Shown here piece after piece: positions 33,883 to 41,429 of a stretch of 64,000 nt of DNA. The notes below the pieces were generated by a model. The model ran no database searches, had not been told where the DNA came from, and saw only the letters and a list, made by a program, of their open reading frames with translations. Position numbers and translations under genes: made by a program. The DNA comes from Merdicola sp963557785 (GTDB taxonomy: Bacteria > Bacillota > Clostridia > TANB77 > CAG-508): contig CAUWBF010000009.1 in NCBI GenBank assembly GCA_963557785.1, positions 1-64,000 on the forward strand, in the 5' to 3' direction. Each line of letters starts with the position of its first letter. Position 1 is the first letter of the stretch.

Positions 33883-34728
33883 TTATCGATTTTGTTGTCT
33901 TGTAGATGATGGAAAATCCATTGATTGTTCAATTTGTTCGGATTGTTCCATGAAGTTTCCTTCTTGATTTTCCTGTGACATACGCTCCAGAGCTTCTTCT
34001 ATTTCTTCAGTAAAATCGCTCTCTTCAACATAAGACAACAGACCGCTCCTTTTTACCCAACAGCCGTCATTGCCAAAAGAGTAATCGGGAATCTGAAGCC
34101 GAACGGCTCTGTCCCAATCTTCAGCATTGCCATAAACAACCATCACACCGGTTTTTGAAAACAAATCAATGCCAATAGTCAATTCAACAGGTTGGTCTTC
34201 ATCGAAAATATCACTTTCTATAGTGGCTGTTTTTCCTTTCCAAAATGATTCCAGAACTTCTTCAGAAAGATTAAATTCCTGACCAATAGAACTGAGATTA
34301 CGGCCTATGATTTGGGAAGGGGTATATACTACATTATTCGTATCAGGGTCTATTTGGACGAAGACTTTGATACGTTGAGAAGATGCAGCATCATTTTCAT
34401 TGCTCTCCATAATATCCGCAACAATGGCTTTACCTGAAAGAAGCAATTGTTTTTCTTCCTCCGAAAATTGATTCAAATCTAATTGCTCTAATTTGGGAGA
34501 GAACAACAAATTTACTCCTTCATCTGTTTCAATCAGACAGAATTTTGCATAGCATCTTGTATATCCATTTGGTTGCTCAATCTTAATGGGAAGCAGAGGT
34601 GAAAAAGCACCTCTTTGCAATCTTAGGTGAACTGATTCGGGTAAATCCAAAATCATTTGAGCCGTTAAACCAAATTCTTCCAAGATGGCAAACGGATAGT
34701 CCTCACGATGAAATAAAATATCTGACAT
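33883..34728 (-). CDS. DUF4099/DUF3945-like element protein, first gene of the 19-kb operon
   Basis: The start FHREDYPFAILEEFGLTAQM and LQRGAFSPLLPIKI resemble the DUF4099 domain of Bacteroidales mobile elements. QIDPDTNNVVYTPSQIIG and LESFWKGKTATIES resemble the DUF3945 unit that follows it. It is cytoplasmic, with an acidic, Gln-rich tail. These domains often accompany mobilization and topoisomerase genes; function unknown. A -7 box TACCTTTG (34756-34763, minus) lies 28 nt upstream. Confidence 0.6.
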   Translation of the reverse strand: MSDILFHREDYPFAILEEFGLTAQMILDLPESVHLRLQRGAFSPLLPIKIEQPNGYTRCYAKFCLIETDEGVNLLFSPKLEQLDLNQFSEEEKQLLLSGKAIVADIMESNENDAASSQRIKVFVQIDPDTNNVVYTPSQIIGRNLSSIGQEFNLSEEVLESFWKGKTATIESDIFDEDQPVELTIGIDLFSKTGVMVVYGNAEDWDRAVRLQIPDYSFGNDGCWVKRSGLLSYVEESDFTEEIEEALERMSQENQEGNFMEQSEQIEQSMDFPSSTRQQNR

Positions 34729-34755
34729 AATCGTTTATTTTAATATTCTTTGTAG

Positions 34756-34864
34756 CAAAGGTAATTTTAAATTCGGACGTGAAGAACCTGAAGGAGTAAA
34801 ACCTATATATTTAGATATAAGATTTAATTTTTGGTTCTAAACACAATGCTTGGTAGAACCAAAA
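34756..34864. promoter_or_regulatory. Divergent control region with perfect TTTTGGTTCTA inverted repeat
   Basis: TACCTTTG (34756-34763, minus) is the -7 box for the long operon. TTTTGGTTCTA (34829-34839) and TAGAACCAAAA (34854-34864) form a perfect 11-bp inverted repeat with a 14-nt spacer. The first arm begins 66 bp from the end of the -7 box, the same distance as at the tra promoter. The repeat probably binds a dimeric regulator acting on both directions. Confidence 0.55.
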
Positions 34865-34942
34865 TATCTAAAATACAATGATTTATGAATTTTACAAGAA
34901 CCTATTTGTTCCTAGTTGGACTGAATTGTGTAATTTCACGGC

Positions 34943-35653
34943 ATGAAAATATTTTTACCCCTTTTCTTTCTCTTTTTTTCAGAGACTTCATTTGCGCAAT
35001 TCAATACAATCAAGCAAGGAACAAATAACTATAAAGTGAAGGTTTTAGAAATTGAAAAAGATGGCAAAACAATTGATGCGAGAGCTATTGATTTCTTAAA
35101 AAATGAACCTGAAAAATCAGATTCATTAAAGGTCGATTCTCTTACAGAGAAATATGCACATTTAAGTATAGAAGAACTACGATTTTTTATAAAGGAATTA
35201 GAGGCTGCCTTGGAAAAACAAAACAAACATAAGAAAACTCTCCCTAAACAAATCCACAAACTCTATGAAGGGAAAAATCACCACCTAAACATACAAAACC
35301 TATTACAAGTCATGACAGAAGTCGGCTTGTCTAACAAACTATTTGTAATGGCCCAAGCTGTATTGGAAACAGGAAATTTTAAAAGCCGGGTTTGTCGTGA
35401 ATACAACAACCTCTTTGGATTATATGATAGTCGGCACAAAGACTATTTTCGATTTGAAAAATGGGAGGACTCTGTTGTCGGCTATCAAAAAATGATTCAG
35501 CGCAGATACAAGGGAGGAAACTACCTTCGATTCTTGAAGCAGATACGGTATGCGGAAGACCCTAAATATATTCCCAAAATAGCCAAAACTGCTAAGTGGC
35601 TGTATGAAGAAAACGAACATTTATTTCAAACAAAATCATCTGTAAGTAGCTAA
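34943..35653 (+). CDS. Exported glucosaminidase-like wall hydrolase, 236 aa
   Basis: A signal peptide (MKIFLPLFFLFFSETSFA) precedes a helical stalk (residues 60-110) and a C-terminal glucosaminidase-like domain: LFVMAQAVLETGNFKS (catalytic Glu), NNLFGLYDSR, FEKWEDSVVGYQKM. These are hallmarks of the FlgJ/LytG family. It would cut glycan strands so the channel can span the wall. The M23 gene follows after 1 nt, giving a split version of the two-domain enzyme at 20505-22127. Confidence 0.75.
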   Translation: MKIFLPLFFLFFSETSFAQFNTIKQGTNNYKVKVLEIEKDGKTIDARAIDFLKNEPEKSDSLKVDSLTEKYAHLSIEELRFFIKELEAALEKQNKHKKTLPKQIHKLYEGKNHHLNIQNLLQVMTEVGLSNKLFVMAQAVLETGNFKSRVCREYNNLFGLYDSRHKDYFRFEKWEDSVVGYQKMIQRRYKGGNYLRFLKQIRYAEDPKYIPKIAKTAKWLYEENEHLFQTKSSVSS

Positions 35654-35654
35654 A

Positions 35655-36365
35655 ATGAGGGAAAGAAATTTGGCTGTATCAGAAAATATTTGTAACTTTG
35701 TGTTGGGTAAAAGCTCGATATTCGTTTCTATGATATTCGTTAGCGTTTTTGATGTATGTGTTGCCCAAAATCGCGTTAATGGTACATTTAATACGGTCGG
35801 ATATGTAGCCAACAATCCGAAGGTGTATGTATTGCCAGAAGATTCTATATCAACTGACGGTGATGAAGATGTGGAAGCGACAAAAGAGCAGAGCTTGGAT
35901 TCTATACCAACAAATGTAATAAAGAGCCGTATATCCAATGTGTCATTCCCATTGAAGGATATTTGGATTACCTCTCCATTTGGGATACGGAAGGATCCGA
36001 TGAATAGGAAAAGACGGAGAATGCACAATGGACTGGATTTGAGAGCTAAATATGAGCCGGTATATGCCATGATGCCTGGTGTGATAACAGCTGTGTCCTT
36101 TTCTAAGAATGGAGGATATTACGTAACAGTAAATCATGGAATATGTGTATGCTCGTATTTGCACCTATCTAAGATTCTTGTAAGGCGTGGTCAAAGAGTT
36201 CAGGCAGGACAAATGGTTGCGATAAGCGGAAACTCTGGAAAAAGGACTACCGGACCGCATTTACATATAACTTGTAGATGGGGGAACGAAAAAGGTAAAT
36301 TCTTTAACCCTGTTGTGCTGCTCAACTTTGTCGCAGATGAATTGTTGAACAATTTAAAATCTTGA
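35655..36365 (+). CDS. Exported M23 peptidase, 236 aa
   Basis: The C-terminal half contains the complete LytM site: MHNGLDLR (His, Asp), CSYLHLS and TGPHLHITC (HxH). The first 38 residues hold a hydrophobic leader (SIFVSMIFVSVFDVCVAQ). An internal ATG at 35730 with a TAACTTTG box at 35692-35699 offers a shorter secreted form starting MIFVSVFDVC, so the true start is uncertain. It would cleave peptide cross-links, complementing the glycan-cutting gene just upstream. Confidence 0.8.
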   Translation: MRERNLAVSENICNFVLGKSSIFVSMIFVSVFDVCVAQNRVNGTFNTVGYVANNPKVYVLPEDSISTDGDEDVEATKEQSLDSIPTNVIKSRISNVSFPLKDIWITSPFGIRKDPMNRKRRRMHNGLDLRAKYEPVYAMMPGVITAVSFSKNGGYYVTVNHGICVCSYLHLSKILVRRGQRVQAGQMVAISGNSGKRTTGPHLHITCRWGNEKGKFFNPVVLLNFVADELLNNLKS

Positions 36366-36367
36366 TT

Positions 36368-36544
36368 ATGGAATTAATCATCATTATGATCATCGTGATT
36401 GCCATTGCGCGGTCAGAGAAACCTAAGAAAGAATTAAAAAAGAAAAAGCGCAAGAAAAGGGGATCGTTTTTGAATATGTTCTTTTTTAGAGAAAAATCCT
36501 TTTATGAAAGACAGTGCGATGATGGTAGTAAATTTTATGAGTAA
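36368..36544 (+). CDS. Small membrane-anchored basic protein, 58 aa
   Basis: From the ATG at 36368 the protein has one hydrophobic helix (MELIIIMIIVIAIARS) followed by a dense basic cluster (KKELKKKKRKKRGS). The TTG at 36362 is less likely. It starts 2 nt after the M23 stop, so it is probably co-translated. It may be an inner-membrane clamp on nucleic acid or on the hydrolases, but nothing in the sequence proves this. Confidence 0.45.
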   Translation: MELIIIMIIVIAIARSEKPKKELKKKKRKKRGSFLNMFFFREKSFYERQCDDGSKFYE

Positions 36545-36679
36545 TTTGAAAATAAATAGTTTTTTTGGATTCAATATTGTGTGTCTATAGAATTGTTTAC
36601 GCACGAGAGCCAAGTGTGTACCAGTTGCTAATGCTTGCAACATCAAGGATTTTGGCTTGAAACCGCACGCAGGAAAGCT

Positions 36680-36707
36680 GACCTCGTGTCCTAAAAAGCC
36701 GTGGCAG
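36680..36707 (+). repeat. 28-nt element, copy 1, inverted relative to copy at 61470
   Basis: The stretch ending GTCCTAAAAAGCCGTGGCAG matches the reverse complement of 61470-61497 at 27 of 28 positions. It lies in a 605-bp non-coding gap (36545-37149). The surrounding 100 bp (for example TGCTAATGCTTGCAACATC) has the look of a conserved structured non-coding sequence rather than a decayed gene. Function unknown. Confidence 0.5.
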
Positions 36708-36905
36708 AAAAAAAAGGGAACGACAGTCTTAAAAGCTCATAGGAGGTGTGAGTAACTCCTAAACCGCATTTTGTATTCCATTACTTCTTTGCGGTAACTC
36801 ACTGTTGATTTTTGAGAAGGAGTCGATATTTGTTTTCTACAATGTCGCTCCTTTTTTGATAATCGTTAATCCACGGATGGTTGATCATTATATACAGGTT
36901 GATTG

Positions 36906-36945
36906 ACAAGCCCTTTCCCCGAAAAAAAGGATGGGCTTGTTTTTA
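36906..36945 (+). terminator. Intrinsic terminator, ACAAGCCC/GGGCTTGT stem with T run
   Basis: ACAAGCCC (36906-36913) pairs perfectly with GGGCTTGT (36933-36940), followed by TTTTAT. A weaker GGAG...CTCC hairpin with a T run lies at about 36820-36858. Either could end transcripts from the hydrolase operon or from a non-coding RNA in the gap. Confidence 0.5.
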
Positions 36946-37087
36946 TATGGATTCACATTGCTCCCCTAAACTTTTACTTCGATAGATGTCTATAGATGTT
37001 AAGTTGTAATTTGTTCTGTAAATATATATCGCTTTTTTGTGCTGATAGTATTAAATATATAGAATACAACAATTAATGTAAATATAA

Positions 37088-37121
37088 TTTGGTTCTATTT
37101 TATAGGAATTTTGTATCTTTG
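37088..37121 (+). promoter_or_regulatory. Promoter with TTTGGTTCTATTTTA motif for the secreted-protein gene
   Basis: TTTG (37088-37091) and TATCTTTG (37114-37121), 22 nt apart, fit the Bacteroidetes promoter. The -33 element is embedded in TTTGGTTCTATTTTA (37088-37102), identical over 15 nt to the motif at 59770-59784 in the tra control region. Confidence 0.5.
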
Positions 37122-37149
37122 CAGCATCAAAAATCAATATATCATACAA

Positions 37150-37965
37150 ATGAAAAAAATAACACTTTTATTAGCACTGTTTTTATCAGTAACTTCAATC
37201 TCAGCTTATGCTGACTCAGTAAAAGCAATAGTAGAAAACAATGAATCAGTCACTTCGAATGTACAGCAAAATCAGATTTCAAACCAGTCTTTAGAGGCTG
37301 ATTCTTTAACCCTGGATGAACCTGAATTTGTTAATAGTTATTGTATATTGACAAGCGATTCTACTTATACAGTGCTACCTAAAGAAACAGGTATTGTCGG
37401 ACCTCATAAGAATAAAACTACAAGTTTGCTCGGTAAAATCGGTAAGATTGCTGATGCAGCCAGTGCCATTGGTGGACTTGGTTCTGCAGTAGGACTAAGC
37501 GCAAATAGCTCAAAAACTGTCTTGTCTGGAGTAAAGGCTTCCATGACGGCTATGAGCGTCAGCGATGTGGCTGATGCAGCCAGTGCTTTGACAGGAGCAG
37601 TAGGTATGGATATTATATTCTCGGGTAAGGCCTCGTCTTTCAATTATAAAAAGAATGGTCAAGATATTTGTATTTTGATTAAGGCTGAAAATAACGAATA
37701 TGATCCACATAGCCTTTATCGTCTGGTTAAATTTTCAACCACTAAGAAAGAAAGACGTATTCAGTGGCTTCAGATAGATTCTGGTGTAATTGACGAAGAT
37801 GCAAAGAACAAAGGTTATATACCGTTTCATGCAGAGAAATATGGCAAGCAGTCTTATTTGTTGACAATTCCTTCTTCCTGTGTTGAAAAAGGCGAATATG
37901 GAATTGTTTTCATGGGTGTTGAATCTGTTCAGCATATACCGGTAGCAACTTTCAGCATTTCTTGA
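37150..37965 (+). CDS. Secreted protein of unknown function, 271 aa
   Basis: The start is the ATG at 37150, giving a signal peptide MKKITLLLALFLSVTSISAYA. The mature protein contains two similar hydrophobic, Ala/Gly-rich segments (KIADAASAIGGLGSAVG and SVSDVADAASALTGAVG), which could be glycine-zipper hairpins that insert in a membrane. A beta-rich C-terminal part follows (GIVFMGVESVQHIPVATFSI). It has its own promoter and a terminator. It might be a pore-forming or surface protein; no family is recognised. Confidence 0.55.
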   Translation: MKKITLLLALFLSVTSISAYADSVKAIVENNESVTSNVQQNQISNQSLEADSLTLDEPEFVNSYCILTSDSTYTVLPKETGIVGPHKNKTTSLLGKIGKIADAASAIGGLGSAVGLSANSSKTVLSGVKASMTAMSVSDVADAASALTGAVGMDIIFSGKASSFNYKKNGQDICILIKAENNEYDPHSLYRLVKFSTTKKERRIQWLQIDSGVIDEDAKNKGYIPFHAEKYGKQSYLLTIPSSCVEKGEYGIVFMGVESVQHIPVATFSIS

Positions 37966-38048
37966 TTTTTATGAAATTCATAACTAAGGGTACAACACAT
38001 AATCTAATGGATTTTTCTAAATTTAATAGTTTGTAAAGTTTCCATGTG

Positions 38049-38086
38049 GGTTCAGATTTCTAATCGAAGTCTGAACCTTTTTTCTT
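38049..38086 (+). terminator. Intrinsic terminator after the secreted-protein gene
   Basis: GGTTCAGATTTC pairs with GAAGTCTGAACC (one mismatch) around TAATC, and CTTTTTTTCTTT-like T-rich sequence follows. It lies about 85 nt after the stop at 37965. Confidence 0.6.
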
Positions 38087-38158
38087 TGTAAGACTTTGTT
38101 TGACTTTGGGAGATGGTAATTACTCCCTTTTTACAAATGTGTGTTTAATGACAATTCC

Positions 38159-38413
38159 TTATTCCTCATTGAGGATAGGGACTTGTTTCTTGCTTTTTGT
38201 ACATGATATGAGCTTAGATTGTTTAATAATAGCTTTCTTGGTAAAAATAGTTCCATTCCCAGAAAGACCTGCATGAAGGAGATAATTTTTGGTAGCTCCG
38301 ACTTGTTCAGCTTTAAGAGTCGTATAGACTGCTGATATGCTGCTAAAATACCAATCTTTACGTTTTGAATTGTCTATGCTATGAAATAAGTGAACATGTA
38401 CAACTTTTGCCAT
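38159..38413 (-). CDS. Small protein of unknown function, 84 aa
   Basis: This isolated minus-strand gene reads MAKVVHVHLFHSIDNSKRKD, then YFSSISAVYTTLKAEQVGAT. It is short, basic and predicted soluble, resembling the N-terminal part of small Bacteroidales HTH-like proteins of mobile elements. A -7 box TATATTTG lies about 15 nt upstream of the start, inside a short AT-rich gap. I cannot assign a role. Confidence 0.5.
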   Translation of the reverse strand: MAKVVHVHLFHSIDNSKRKDWYFSSISAVYTTLKAEQVGATKNYLLHAGLSGNGTIFTKKAIIKQSKLISCTKSKKQVPILNEE

Positions 38414-38589
38414 AAATAGAAATTTTCAGCAAATATACTAAATAATTACTATTTGGTATATTTTCAATAATCATTAAATATGATAATAATGCTTGTTTGT
38501 AAATATGTAAGATTGGATTGAATTTGTATTTTTGTAGTACAAAAGAGGAAGAAACAATTCTTTAGTAATCAACCTAAACCTCTCTAAAT

Positions 38590-39972
38590 ATGTTTTTTAG
38601 AAAAATCATGAAACAAAACATGACGCAAGAACCGATTGTTTATCAAACCGGAACATATGTCAAACTGATTAACAAGGCCGAGTACTGCAAATCCATCATT
38701 GCCGATGGCAAGGAACTCATCGTAACCGGAAACGAATCAGGTGAACTAATTGTGCCGGAACTCAAAGATCCAAAGGTCTACATCACCTTCAAAGAAGGTA
38801 TTACGGTTTTCTCGGATGTATTCTTAGGCTGTACCAAGTTAACGAGTGTTCCTGCCAATCTCTTTGCAAACCATCCCAATGCCACTAGTTTTTCAGGAGC
38901 CTTCTTTTGTTGTACGTCATTGAAATCCATACCTGCCGGTCTCTTTGCCAACAACCGAAAGGTCACTGACTTCTTCAGTACCTTCTTTGGTTGCACGTCA
39001 TTGGCTGCCATTCCGGAGAACTTATTTGCCAAATGCTCGGAAGTTACAACATTTTCCACCACCTTCCATGGTTGCGAGGCTTTGACTTCCATTCCGGAGA
39101 AGCTATTCGCGAATTGCCCAGAAGTCACCGACTTTGATGACACCTTCAGTAGTTGCAGAACTTTAACTTCCATTCCGGAGAAACTGTTTGCAAACAACCC
39201 GGAAGTGATCAGTTTCAATGCAACCTTTGTTATTTGCTCGACATTAGAGTCAATTCCGGAAAAACTGTTTGCCAACAATCCGAAAGTTACTGACTTTGAA
39301 AGTACCTTTCGCTTCACAGCATTGACTTCCATCCCGGAGAACTTGTTTGCGAATTGCCCGGCAGTCACCAACTTCGGTGGAACCTTCTCGAAATGCAAGG
39401 CACTAATCGCCGTCCCCAAAGGATTGTTTGTTCATAATCCAAAAGTCACTGACTTTGAACAGACCTTCGAGGGTTGTTCGGCTTTGACGGCCATTCCCGA
39501 GAAGCTGTTTGCCAACAACCCAGAGGTAACCAAATTCTCCCTCACCTTCCATGGTTGCTCGGCATTGACTACTATCCCGGAGAACTTATTCGCAAATAAT
39601 TCGGCAGTCACTACCTTCTCCGAAACCTTCTATGGTTGCAAGGCACTGATTGCCATTCCCGAGAACCTGTTTGCGAATAATCCGAAAGCCACTGCCTTCA
39701 ATTTCACCTTCGTTGGTTGCACGTCATTGACTTCCATTCCGACCGCTCTCTTTGACAACAACCGAAAAGTCACTGACTTCGCCTACACCTTCGCAAGTTG
39801 CAAGGCTCTCACCGGTGAGAGTCCTTATACGATGATAGATGGCCAAAAGGTGCATCTCTATGAACGCAAAAACTATCCGGAGCAGTTCACGGCACCAACA
39901 GGTTTTCAGGATTGTTTCTATGATTCTAATAAGCTGACAGACTACGCTCAAATTCCAACTGATTGGTTGTAA
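38590..39972 (+). CDS. Leucine-rich-repeat protein without signal peptide, 460 aa
   Basis: After an 80-residue lead, twelve tandem 27-residue repeats of the form CxxLTxIPEKLFANNPxVTxFxxTFxG are seen, one lacking the Cys, plus a capping unit ending in LTDYAQIPTDWL. This is the BspA/DUF285 style of leucine-rich repeats used for binding surfaces. Unlike its paralogue at 62113-63042 it has no lipoprotein signal, so it may act in the cytoplasm or need a different route. The two genes share a 97-nt identical run. A -7 box TATTTTTG lies at 38527-38534, and the ATG at 38608 is an alternative start. Confidence 0.7.
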   Translation: MFFRKIMKQNMTQEPIVYQTGTYVKLINKAEYCKSIIADGKELIVTGNESGELIVPELKDPKVYITFKEGITVFSDVFLGCTKLTSVPANLFANHPNATSFSGAFFCCTSLKSIPAGLFANNRKVTDFFSTFFGCTSLAAIPENLFAKCSEVTTFSTTFHGCEALTSIPEKLFANCPEVTDFDDTFSSCRTLTSIPEKLFANNPEVISFNATFVICSTLESIPEKLFANNPKVTDFESTFRFTALTSIPENLFANCPAVTNFGGTFSKCKALIAVPKGLFVHNPKVTDFEQTFEGCSALTAIPEKLFANNPEVTKFSLTFHGCSALTTIPENLFANNSAVTTFSETFYGCKALIAIPENLFANNPKATAFNFTFVGCTSLTSIPTALFDNNRKVTDFAYTFASCKALTGESPYTMIDGQKVHLYERKNYPEQFTAPTGFQDCFYDSNKLTDYAQIPTDWL

Positions 39973-39978
39973 TCCATA

Positions 39979-40019
39979 ACTCTCAATGGCACATTCAACC
40001 CTGCCATTGGGAGTTTTTT
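39979..40019 (+). terminator. Intrinsic terminator after the LRR gene
   Basis: AATGGCA and TGCCATT form the stem, flanked by CTC/GAG with a mismatch and followed by TTTTTTA. It begins 7 nt after the LRR stop codon. Confidence 0.65.
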
Positions 40020-40153
40020 ACTGCTCACCTTATCTGTTATATTTCTCATATTACCGAGTAATCGAGGTAAGACGGAAAATAGAGGGAATACAATAATACT
40101 CACATTTAATCATTTACGCTTCAATAGAAAAAGTGCAAATAATAGTATGTATA

Positions 40154-40185
40154 TTTGCATACATGGAAATATTTTTGTATCTTTG
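40154..40185 (+). promoter_or_regulatory. Promoter with TTTGCATACATG at the -33 position
   Basis: TTTG (40154-40157), a 20-nt spacer and TATCTTTG (40178-40185) form a consensus promoter. The -33 region is embedded in TTTGCATACATG, part of a palindrome TGTATatttgcATACA. The same 12-mer covers the -33 element of the promoter at 41350. Confidence 0.6.
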
Positions 40186-40229
40186 CACTATCAATAATGC
40201 AAACAAACAACATTAAACACTACAAGATT

Positions 40230-40613
40230 ATGAATGAGGCTTATGTATCTCTGGAAACGGCAAAACTTCTCAAAGAAAAAGGATTTGATAGTCATTATTC
40301 AACGCTTTTTTACAAAAATGATAAATTGGAGTTCTACAAAGAGGAAAGAAAAAAGTATTGGTTGCAGGTAGATGAATACGCTGCGCCTACTCTTTGTATG
40401 GCACAAAATTGGCTGAGAGAAACGAAAGGAATTTATGTTTGGATAGAACCAGTTGTGGGTCATAAGTGGACGATTTCTTTCTGTGATTTGAATGTGAGTG
40501 CAGAAGAAAGCGATTGGATTGAAAACGATATTAAAAAAGAAGGCTATCCTGTATATAAAAAGTATGAGGAAGCTTTGGAGAATGCTATTAACATGGTACT
40601 CAAAATAATTTGA
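40230..40613 (+). CDS. Phage/mobile-element conserved protein, 127 aa
   Basis: I start at the ATG at 40230 (MNEAYVSLETAKLLKEKGFD). The pattern with APTLCMAQNWLRETKGIYV and YEEALENAINMVLK at the end is a recurrent small family in Bacteroidales phages and plasmids. It is cytoplasmic with no known function. Its consensus promoter shares a 12-nt motif with that of the beta-helix-HTH gene, so the two may be co-regulated. Confidence 0.65.
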   Translation: MNEAYVSLETAKLLKEKGFDSHYSTLFYKNDKLEFYKEERKKYWLQVDEYAAPTLCMAQNWLRETKGIYVWIEPVVGHKWTISFCDLNVSAEESDWIENDIKKEGYPVYKKYEEALENAINMVLKII

Positions 40614-40788
40614 TTATGAACTATTATTGATTTGAACAGATGGTCTAAACTTAAATAGCTTAGAAGTTTCAATTCCAGATGGCAGTAGTAGAGAGTCTGC
40701 TATCTATAGTTTGAAATCAATAATTTGTTAGATTTGATAGAAAGAGTAAGAGGATTTTATTCGTGCAATATATCTCAGCATCAAAATT

Positions 40789-41322
40789 ATGAATCGAAAA
40801 TTTGAAATTACCACAGAAGAAAAAATAATAATGAAGAATAATGGAGTAAAGGTTAAAGTTTACCGTATTCGTTCTCTTCGCAACTTTGAGACTGTTAAGG
40901 TTGGTTAGCTCGGTGGGTTCGTGGAAAAAGAAGAAAATTTATCTCATGAAGGAAACTGCTTTATATATGATGATGCAGTGGTCTGTGAGGATGCAAGGGT
41001 TCGTGATGATGCTATTGTAAAAAATAGAGTCATGTTGCTTGGAAAGGTTATTGTAAAAAATGAAGCAGTGATAGAAAATGATGCTCTTTTGAATGATCGA
41101 GTTATTGTTCAGGATAAAGGATTAGTCTCTGACAAAGCGAGAATCTTTGGATGTGCAAGAATTATTAGTAAGGCTACCGTAAAAGGTAATGTGCTTGTAA
41201 CAGATAAAGCCTATATCCAAGGAAATGCCGTAGTCACGGATGATATAATCATTAGAGGTTACGCAAGAATTACGGGAAATTTAACGATAGGTGGTTGCGC
41301 TGTTATCTATGCGCATTTTTAA
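40789..41322 (+). pseudogene. Left-handed beta-helix protein with premature TAG
   Basis: From the ATG at 40789 the frame reads YRIRSLRNFETVKVG and then TAG at a position where the paralogue downstream has Gln (KTGQLGGW). It resumes LGGFVEKEENLSHEGNCF and continues as hexapeptide repeats (ARVRDDAIVKNRVML) to 41322, 178 codons overall. The recoding of CAG to TAG is a point nonsense mutation. An internal GTG at 40921 could give a truncated product. It lacks the HTH domain of its neighbour. Confidence 0.65.
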
Positions 41323-41349
41323 ACAATCTGTTAAAATATAGTGTGTGCT

Positions 41350-41381
41350 TTTGCATACATGAATTTTAAATGCTAATTTTG
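41350..41381 (+). promoter_or_regulatory. Promoter of the beta-helix-HTH gene with TTTGCATACATG
   Basis: TTTG (41350-41353), a 20-nt spacer and TAATTTTG (41374-41381) form a consensus promoter. TTTGCATACATG overlies the -33 element exactly as at 40154. Confidence 0.6.
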
Positions 41382-41429
41382 TACTTAATTAGATACATTA
41401 TGCCAAATAGCTTATTTTAGAAGTTTGAT

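Noticed and set aside
36590..36760. tRNA or tmRNA in the non-coding gap
   Set aside because: No cloverleaf, T-arm consensus or CCA end was found on reading the gap.
38778..39419. 213-codon minus-strand frame opposite the LRR gene
   Set aside because: It is a mirror frame of a repetitive gene.
38818..39830. CRISPR-like array of 81-bp repeats
   Set aside because: The repeats are the codons of 27-residue protein repeats, diverged at third positions and without spacers.
40910..40912. TAG read as glutamine (phage-type code change)
   Set aside because: Other genes here end in TAG at natural positions (9442, 12562), so recoding is unlikely.
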